DNA of 64,000 bases from Ovis canadensis (lineage: Eukaryota > Chordata > Mammalia > Artiodactyla > Bovidae). Positions 58,401 through 64,000 of this stretch are shown one piece after another. The DNA lies in assembly GCF_042477335.2 (NCBI RefSeq), contig NC_091246.1:180355001-180419000 (forward strand). The letters are read 5' to 3'. Numbering within the stretch: position 1 is the stretch's first letter; each line of letters opens with the position of its first letter. The notes below the pieces were generated by a model that saw only the letters and a list, made by a program, of their open reading frames with translations, was not told the origin of the DNA and did not search any database. Made by a program: the position numbers and the translations under genes.

Positions 58401-61400
58401 ACAAAAACACTGACCTTTAACCATATCCAGCAAAAATTACAAGATAAATTATCTTAAGCCAGTGCAATTACCCCCCATTTCAGTCCCAAAGAAACGAACT
58501 GCCAGCTTGGAATGAGGTTCCAGTTTTGAGTAACCTGCATTTTATGTTATTTTAAGAAGTATAGTTTGTGTTTGCACTAGGAACCAGTTAGGAATAATAT
58601 TGAAAAGTTTATTTTGTATGATATGAGAATTTCTGGAACTTCAGGTACGTTTGTTCACTCTGAGTCTAAAAACAGCTTGTAAAGTCAAATAAGAGTGATG
58701 TGTGAGTCAATTGCACTTAGGGATTAACTGTCCTCCTGTGTCATGTCATTGATCCAGAGATAATACTAAATTGGACATTTAAAAACGTTCAGCACAGGCT
58801 GAGAACATATGTTCTACGTGTGCTGATGTGATGATAGACTGAAGTGTGGAAAATCTGTGGAAGGTGAAATGGCTCCACGGGGCACAATCACTGAATAACT
58901 GGAAAATAGCAGTATCTTATCAGAAGGAGGACCAAATGTCTCTGAGTGATATTCCCTGCTCAGAGGATTTCAAAGTTCCATTAAGCTTATCAAAATAAGC
59001 ACTTTGGTAGTTGGCACCAGTTGGTTATTAATAATGGTTTCATTGACTGGGGAGATCTTTCTCCTGTACAGAATTTGAATGTAGGAGAGAGGTCAGGCAT
59101 ATGAGCTTGTAGTTTAAGTCTCAAACTCTGGCTTTAGGCCATTGTGTTTACTGTTTCCAAAGCACAGGTCTGAGCACTTGCCTATGCACCCATCCTAAGC
59201 TTGCTATTTGCAGAGATTCAAGAAATGTCGAAGCTTGCTCCTCAGGGAGCACACAATCTCAGCAGGAGATAAAGACTTTTGTGCATCAAGGAGTTAGATG
59301 GTGCTTCTGACAACTGAGGCATCCCAAGTCCACCACGTGAATGGGTGCATTCTCAGTCATGTCCGACTCTTTGCAACACCTTGGCCTGTAGCCTGCCAGG
59401 CTCCTCTGTCCATGGGATTTTCCAGGAAACAATACTGGAGTGGGTTGCCGTTTCCTCTTCCAGGGGATCTTCCCCACCCAGGGATGAAACCCGCATCTCC
59501 TGCCTCTCCTGCATTGCCAGGTGGATTCTTTGCCACTAAGCCACCTGAGATACCCACAGCAGCGTGTTTTAAACCAGTCTGAGCACCACTGTATCTGAAG
59601 CACCCAGGAAACTTGTTAAAAGGCTCTCATTCTTGAGTCCACCCCAGTTGGCTGACAAAAAAGACAGGTGATTCTGATGTACGTAAACTTCAACGCCACA
59701 GTTAGGCGATCAAATGTCAAAGCGAGAGGGTACAAGCTGCACAGGTCTATATTTCCTTCGTATTCTTCTCAATGCACAGTAAGGGTTGAATGGACATTTG
59801 CGCAGTGAATAAGGACAGGTAACAGCAGTCCCCTGAGAACACCCTACCTTTCCAAAGTCTCTCCACTTGGAAGTCTAAACTGTTGTTTAGACCAACAGTT
59901 CCCAAGCTTTAGTGTGTGTCAGAATCACCTGGAGAGCTTGTAAAGCAGGCAGAGGCCAAGGTTTATTAGGAACTGAAACGTAGTTCTCTCCATTCTGCCT
60001 TTTCCATTGTGCGGGGTTAGGGAAAGGAACTGCTTTTATTCTTGCAAAAGACTTTACAAGTATCCTGCACGTCACTGTTCTGATTTATATGAAACAGTCT
60101 CTAAAGGGACATTTCTTAAAAAGCTACCTTGTCTTCTAAAATCTTTCAGCTAGAGTAAAATCATGTGGGTGATTTCTGCAGAAATCTTTTTTAAAGTTGG
60201 TGAATGTGGACTAGAAAGGCCAGCAGGAAACGAGTTCACCAGTGGCTTCTGGGGTCACAGCCTCCTTCCTCTCTCACCTACATCCCCTCATCTGCTTGGT
60301 TTCAGGTGGAAAACTCTCTGTGGTCCTGCAAGCTGAGATGGTCTCCAAACTCCTGCTAGAACCATCTACGTCTGTGCTTGTCAAGGTAATGACAGACCAA
60401 AGAAACAGAATCTATAACTTCTGAGAAAAGTTGCAAGTTTAATTTTAAAAAAACAATAGAAATTTTTGTCGACTTGACATTCTTTATTTTACAATTTATT
60501 TTATTGAAGTGTACTTGACCTACAATGCTGTGTTAATTTCTACTGTACAGCAAAAGGATTCAGTTATATATATTTGATATATATATACATTCTTTGTCAC
60601 ATTCTTTTCCATTATGGTTTATCACAGGATATTAAATATAGTTCACTATGCTATACAGAAGGACCTTGTTGTTTATCCATACCACATATAATGGTTTGCT
60701 TGACATTCTTACAAATGCCTCTTCTGAGTGTTATGCATTCTCTAGATTTATAATTACTTTAAAACAAAACCTTATTTGTTGTAGCCCCAGCTCTCACTTG
60801 GTCAAGTGTTAGCTTTTGCCTACACAAAGACGTCAAATGCCTCTGGTCTTGCTCCTTCTTAAAAAGAGCTTATCAGAAGAGAGGTCAGTTTTGAATTTTT
60901 TGTTTGTTTTTTAACAAAACAGTTACTAGGGTAAGAGTTTTTTTTTTTAATAACATTAATAATGTGGTCCCTAGAGTGCCCATCCTGCTTTCTACCTCCT
61001 CTAAAGACAACTTTTAACTATAATTTTAATAAGAAACGTTAAAACATTTGAGAATCTAACAGCTTTGGCCCTTGTGATGTTGCCTGCTGGGCGGCGTGGA
61101 AAACCCTCTGAGAAAACAACCGATTCCTGTGGTTGTGCAGCAGTGTCTGTGCTGCGATGGAGGCCCCATGTGCCAAGGTCCAACATCAGATTTACAAGCT
61201 CAGGGATTTAAAATCCAGACATGATAAGGTTCTGAAATGACCAGGTCCAAGACTGATAGTATGACCAGAATACCAGAATATCTAAATTCTTTTACAAGGG
61301 GCGATAACTGCTATCAGTTATGAGCTCAGGAGGCCAGAGTCCCGATCAGAAAATGCTTGTCAAGCAGTAGTCTTTGAACTGGTCTCTCTGCCCCCAGCTC

Positions 61401-63382
61401 CCCCCATGCAATACATCTTTTGCTGAATTGCCTGTTGAGAAGCTACATTCCCTTGAAACGGTGAAATTCCTCAGAGCCTCCAATGCGGCTCACCAAGGCC
61501 CTCTTGCCGGCTTGCTGGCCTCGCCTTTTCCCAGTGTGTACGCTGTCACTCCACCAGCCCTGCGGCATTCGCTACCTGAAGCCCTATCCTCCTTCCTTTC
61601 CTCAAATCTCTTCCAATAAAATTCTACCCATTTTTAACATCCGTGTCAATGTGCCCAACATAAAGAGGCTTTAGTTAATAATACTTCCCCGCTAAACCGG
61701 ATGTGGTCTCTCCCTGCTTGGAACATTTTAGCCATTTGTTAGATCAGCGGTTCTCAAATTTTGGTATCAGAATCACCTGGAGAGCTGCTGCTGTTGCTAC
61801 TGCTGATGCTAAGTAGCTTTAGTTGTGTCCGACTCTGTGCAACCCCAGAGACGGCAGCCCAGGAGGATCCCCCGTCCCCGGGATTCTCCAGGCAAGAACA
61901 CTGGAGTGGGTTGCCATTTCCTTCTCCAATGCATGAAAGTGAAAAGTGAAAGTGAAGCTGCTCAGTCGTGTCCAACTCTTCGCGACCCCATGGACTGCAG
62001 CACACCAGGCTCCTCCGTCCATGGGATTTTCCAGGCAAGAGTACTGGAGTGGGGGTGCCATTGCCTTCTCCGACCTGGAGAGCTAATAAAGTACAAAACT
62101 TAATGTGGAGGGATGCCCTGGGCTTTCATAGCCTTCCCACATTCCCAGGTGAGTCTAATCCCCACCAAGATTTGAGGTGTGGACTTTTCTTATATTACTT
62201 AGAACTTTCTGCCTGTTCTTCATGTGGTCAGCACATTTACTAACTCTATCAAGCTGTAAGTTTCTGTGGCTCCTACTCATCTTTAAACCCTGCACAGTGA
62301 CTTTCAAGAGTATGAAGTCGATGATCACGTGCTGCCTGGAGCTGACAGACAAAGCAAGGGCCGAGAGGTCCAAGGAGAATGTTCTCGTGGAGCTTGCCAG
62401 TGGGGAGCAAGCCTGTGGAGTGTTGAGCAAACGTGGCAGTAACTTGATTGGAAAAGCCGTAGGGAGCAGTGGAGAGTCAGATCTAAGGTCACAGTGCACT
62501 GGACTGCTCCCGGATGCCATTACCCACGGTCTCTGTCCCAAGGGAAGAGAAGGGGGGAGCGCGGGCAACAATCTGGTCGTGGCCAGGAGAGAAATGGCTC
62601 GCTGAAAAGGGTGGAGACTCTGAGTCTGTAGTTCTTAAAGTATATGCAGACAGAGACAGGGTGGAGAGGTATGTCCTTAACTGGAGCACAGATGGGAGTG
62701 CCCACAGACCACGAGAGCTCTGTTCCTGGATTACAGTATGGGCCAGGCTAGGGCCAACGGGAGTGGACTTCAAGCTGTGGTTTGAAAGTAGCCAGTGACT
62801 ATAGCCTACAATTAAAACTCCAAGCTCTGGTAGGGTCTGCAGAGATCACTAAGTGGACTGTGGGTGGCTGAAGCTCCACTGCCTCTGTCCTGCAGAGTGG
62901 AAGGGCCACGAGAAGGGTGCCACCCAGGGCAGCTCTGGCCTCTGACCCCTTTCCTTAGAGTTCACTCACTCGCTGGACACCCCCCCTTTCTGGCCCACAG
63001 TGCTTCTTTTACTCACTCACTCACTCATTCCATCGTGCGCATTTATCGAGCCCTTCCTGTGCGCCAGGCACTTTGCTGAGTGCATACACGATGCATTCCT
63101 CACAGCACAGAGGCAAACCCCGTACACATTCTCACCTTGTCCTCAGCTTTTCCTCATCCTGCTTTTTCCTTGGAAAAATCCCTGTTTGGAGTATTCCATT
63201 TAGTAACAAGGAGAGAAACAAAAAAAAGGAATAGTTCTGAGCCAGCTCTTCATCTTGAAATTGCTTATGTTCTAAAGATTCTATTTGCTTATTTCCAGGA
63301 TGCAGTTGACTTCGTCTCTCTTGATTTATCTTATGAATGCCACAATGAGGCAGATTTACCACAGAAGTTGAGTGAACTGCAG
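48822..63382 (+). CDS. LCT: LCT, partial: first three coding exons of lactase-phlorizin hydrolase (268 codons present)
   Basis: Exons 48822-49461, 60306-60385 and 63299-63382 join in frame and match the human LCT N-terminus as recalled (MELxWH signal peptide; [14 protein letters not shown]). Lactase-phlorizin hydrolase is a type I membrane glycoprotein of the small-intestinal brush border that splits milk lactose into glucose and galactose. The full precursor is about 1.9 thousand residues with four GH1-like domains. Only the signal peptide and most of the degenerate first domain of the pro-region are here; the catalytic domains lie beyond the right edge. Cleavage is expected after about residue 19 (...[13 protein letters not shown]). 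The Kozak context is good (A at -3, G at +4). The gene follows MCM6 in the same orientation. Confidence 0.97.
49822..49956 (-). mobile_element. CHR-type SINE, antisense, short
   Basis: GCTTCATGGCTTGGGAGACC ... CCTAACCACTGGACCACCTG. Confidence 0.72.
50202..50242. repeat. ATTAGATTA short repeat cluster
   Basis: Five near copies of ATTAGATTA/ATTAATTAGA, partly palindromic. Confidence 0.7.
50309..50445 (-). mobile_element. Ruminant L1 3' tail, antisense
   Basis: TTTTTAATTGGAAGATAATT ... AACATGAATCCCATAAGTAT. Confidence 0.75.
50662..50923 (-). mobile_element. CHR-type SINE, antisense
   Basis: TCATTGCTGCGCGTGGGCTT ... CACTGAGGCACCGGCGAAGC. Confidence 0.88.
52683..52992 (+). mobile_element. Bov-tA head-to-tail dimer with one pair of target repeats
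   Basis: Unit 1 (52683-52799) has a tRNA head but a cut tail; unit 2 (52800-52992) is complete. The pair is flanked by perfect TTCCCCACTGC (52672-52682 and 52993-53003). Confidence 0.88.
53520..54080 (+). mobile_element. Old L1 3' end, sense
   Basis: GAAACAACCCTAATGGCCAT, GACATTATGCTAAGTGAAAG, ATGAATTATACCTCAATTTT. Confidence 0.7.
54430..55870 (-). mobile_element. Old L1 3' region, antisense, two pieces
   Basis: About 54430-55117 and 55290-55870 read in reverse as L1M/HAL1. Between them lies a ruminant L1 tail (55118-55190, TTTTAATTGGAGGCTAATTA). Confidence 0.6.
56030..56371 (-). mobile_element. CHR-type SINE, antisense, long
   Basis: GGCTGTGCTGGGTCCTCGTT ... CACTGAGCCGCCAGGGAAGC. Confidence 0.9.
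57290..57915 (+). mobile_element. Old L1 3' end, sense
   Basis: CTGTGGAAAACTGTATGGCA ... CAGAGCAATGATTACCAGAG ... ACGTTGTGTATTTTTACCGC. Confidence 0.75.
59347..59555 (-). mobile_element. Bov-tA SINE, antisense
   Basis: GCATTCTCAGTCATGTCCGA ... CCACTAAGCCACCTGAGATA. Confidence 0.9.
59575..59960. mobile_element. MER5-like DNA transposon pieces
   Basis: GCACCCAGGAAACTTGTTAA (59600s) and GTCAGAATCACCTGGAGAGC (59915-59940) are phrases of MER5 (hAT) elements; short and diverged. Confidence 0.55.
60306..60385 (+). CDS. LCT: LCT exon 2, residues 214-240
   Basis: The acceptor TGGTTTCAG gives [20 protein letters not shown] and ends VLVK before a GTAATG donor. The length (80 nt) closes codon 240 exactly. 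Confidence 0.95.
60475..60695 (-). mobile_element. Ruminant L1 3' tail, antisense
   Basis: GTTAATTTCTACTGTACAGC ... GGACCTTGTTGTTTATCCAT. Confidence 0.75.
61742..62150 (+). mobile_element. MER5-like element split by Bov-A2
   Basis: CAGCGGTTCTCAAATTTTGG and TCAGAATCACCTGGAGAGCT to the left; ACCTGGAGAGCTAATAAAG and following bases to the right. Confidence 0.6.
61787..62072 (-). mobile_element. Bov-A2 SINE, antisense
   Basis: Between perfect 12-bp repeats ACCTGGAGAGCT (61775-61786 and 62073-62084). Confidence 0.95.
62995..63120 (-). mobile_element. L2 3' end, antisense
   Basis: CTCACTCACTCACTCATTCC ... TGTGCGCCAGGCACTTTGCT. Confidence 0.65.
63299..63382 (+). CDS. LCT: LCT exon 3, residues 241-268
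   Basis: The acceptor ATTTCCAG gives [20 protein letters not shown] and then PQKLSELQ, ending before a GTAACT donor. It is 84 nt long and phase 0 on both sides. Confidence 0.95.
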
Positions 63383-63465
63383 GTAACTTAAGCTATTTTC
63401 CATATTGATGATGAATGGCAAAGGTTCCTGAGAGCATACTAGTCATTTAATGCTTCAGCTGATGC

Positions 63466-63592
63466 ATAAACTGGTGGTCCAGTGGTTAGGACTCCATGCT
63501 TTCATCACTGCCAAAGGCCTGAGTTCAACCCCTAGTTAAGGAACAAAGTTCCCACAAGCCTTGCAGCACAGCCAAAAAAAAAAAAAAAAAAG
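63466..63592 (+). mobile_element. CHR-type SINE, sense
   Basis: AAACTGGTGGTCCAGTGGTT ... CACAAGCCTTGCAGCACAGC then poly(A). Confidence 0.85.
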
Positions 63593-63609
63593 AATCCATA
63601 TACGTGCAG

Positions 63610-63825
63610 ACTTCCCTGGTGGCTCAGATGGTAAAGAGTCTACCTACAATGTGGGAGACCCAGGTTCAATCCCCGGGTTGGGAAGATCTTCTGGAGAAGG
63701 AAGTGGCAACCCGCTCCAGTACTCTAGCCTGGAAAATCCCATGGTCGGAGGAGTGTGGTAGGCTACAGTCCATGGGGTTGAAAAGAGTCAGACATGACTG
63801 AGCGACTTCACTTTCACTTTCTTTC
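63610..63825 (+). mobile_element. Bov-tA SINE, sense
   Basis: ACTTCCCTGGTGGCTCAGAT head to GAGCGACTTCACTTTCACTT. Flanked by ATACRTGCAG at 63600-63609 and 63826-63835. Confidence 0.93.
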
Positions 63826-64000
63826 ATACATGCAGTTTTGTCTGAGGAAATTTCCATAGGGAGCCTCTGGAGGTTAGATAGTCTTCCCTGGAAAGGATAA
63901 AGAGAGTTGGCTTGTTAAGGTAAATATTTACATGGATCCTCTGCTCTCTCATGTAGAAAGCTATTGAGAATCAGAATTCCAGTGTTCATTCTGAGATTGA

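Larger units (their letters stand above)
49462..60305 (+). other. LCT intron 1 (10.8 kb)
   Basis: Filled by old and young L1 pieces, four SINE insertions and MER5-like bits. 51100-52670 and 57920-59340 show no gene and nothing I can classify; 51120-51650 has the feel of an old LTR but I cannot support it. Confidence 0.65.
60386..63298 (+). other. LCT intron 2
   Basis: Contains an L1 tail, a MER5-like piece split by Bov-A2, and an L2 end; 60700-61740 and 62100-62990 show no gene and nothing recognised. Confidence 0.6.
63383..64000 (+). other. LCT intron 3, partial
   Basis: A CHR SINE and a Bov-tA, then unrecognised sequence up to the window end; no fourth exon could be supported. Confidence 0.6.

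Noticed and set aside
63957-64000. Possible LCT exon 4 after ATGTAG at the window end (reads KAIENQNSS...)
   Set aside because: Only the first residues (IE) resemble human LCT (TIEPK...), and the rest does not. No pyrimidine-rich splice context is clear, and the window ends too soon to test it.

Overview
The window is mammalian nuclear DNA from a ruminant, most likely a bovid. The evidence is the repeat content: BovB (RTE) LINE copies, Bov-tA and Bov-A2 SINEs, cetartiodactyl CHR-type SINEs and ruminant L1 tails occur throughout. The species cannot be named from the sequence alone.

Two protein-coding genes are present, both on the + strand. MCM6 (3611-38219) is complete: 17 exons can be joined with GT-AG introns into an uninterrupted 821-codon reading frame for a subunit of the MCM2-7 replicative helicase. 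The first three coding exons of LCT (lactase-phlorizin hydrolase, from 48822) follow 10.6 kb downstream, and that gene runs off the right edge. This is the conserved MCM6-LCT arrangement. In humans, MCM6 intron 13 carries the enhancer whose variants control adult lactase expression, and the orthologous enhancer is recognisable here at about 25917-26165 with the ancestral (non-persistence) base.

Layout. 1-3340: repeat-rich intergenic DNA (a 3' BovB copy cut by the window edge, a composite antisense L1/Bov insertion, unrecognised sequence). 3340-4190: CpG-rich MCM6 promoter with two E2F palindromes, inverted CCAAT boxes and GC boxes, plus exon 1. 3718-38102: MCM6 introns holding layered LINE/SINE insertions, a roughly 1.75-kb ancient L2, and a retroposed tRNA-Cys 5' half with a 13-bp target duplication. 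38220-39250: MCM6 3' UTR region with a tandem duplication of about 155 bp. 39250-46680: intergenic, mostly old L1. 46693-48685: a BovB-derived insertion flanked by a perfect 11-bp target duplication, ending about 136 bp before the LCT start codon. 48697-48821: compact LCT core promoter (GATA, HNF1-like, CDX2 and TATA motifs). 48822-64000: LCT exons 1-3 and introns full of L1 and SINE copies.

The strongest observations are: the enhancer ortholog, now about 22.9 kb from the LCT start codon; the BovB insertion that replaces everything beyond about -136 of the LCT promoter; the L1 segment embedded in that BovB copy, which suggests template switching; and the tRNA half. No undescribed protein system was found. 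Repeat family names and comparisons with human sequence are from memory and were not checked by alignment.
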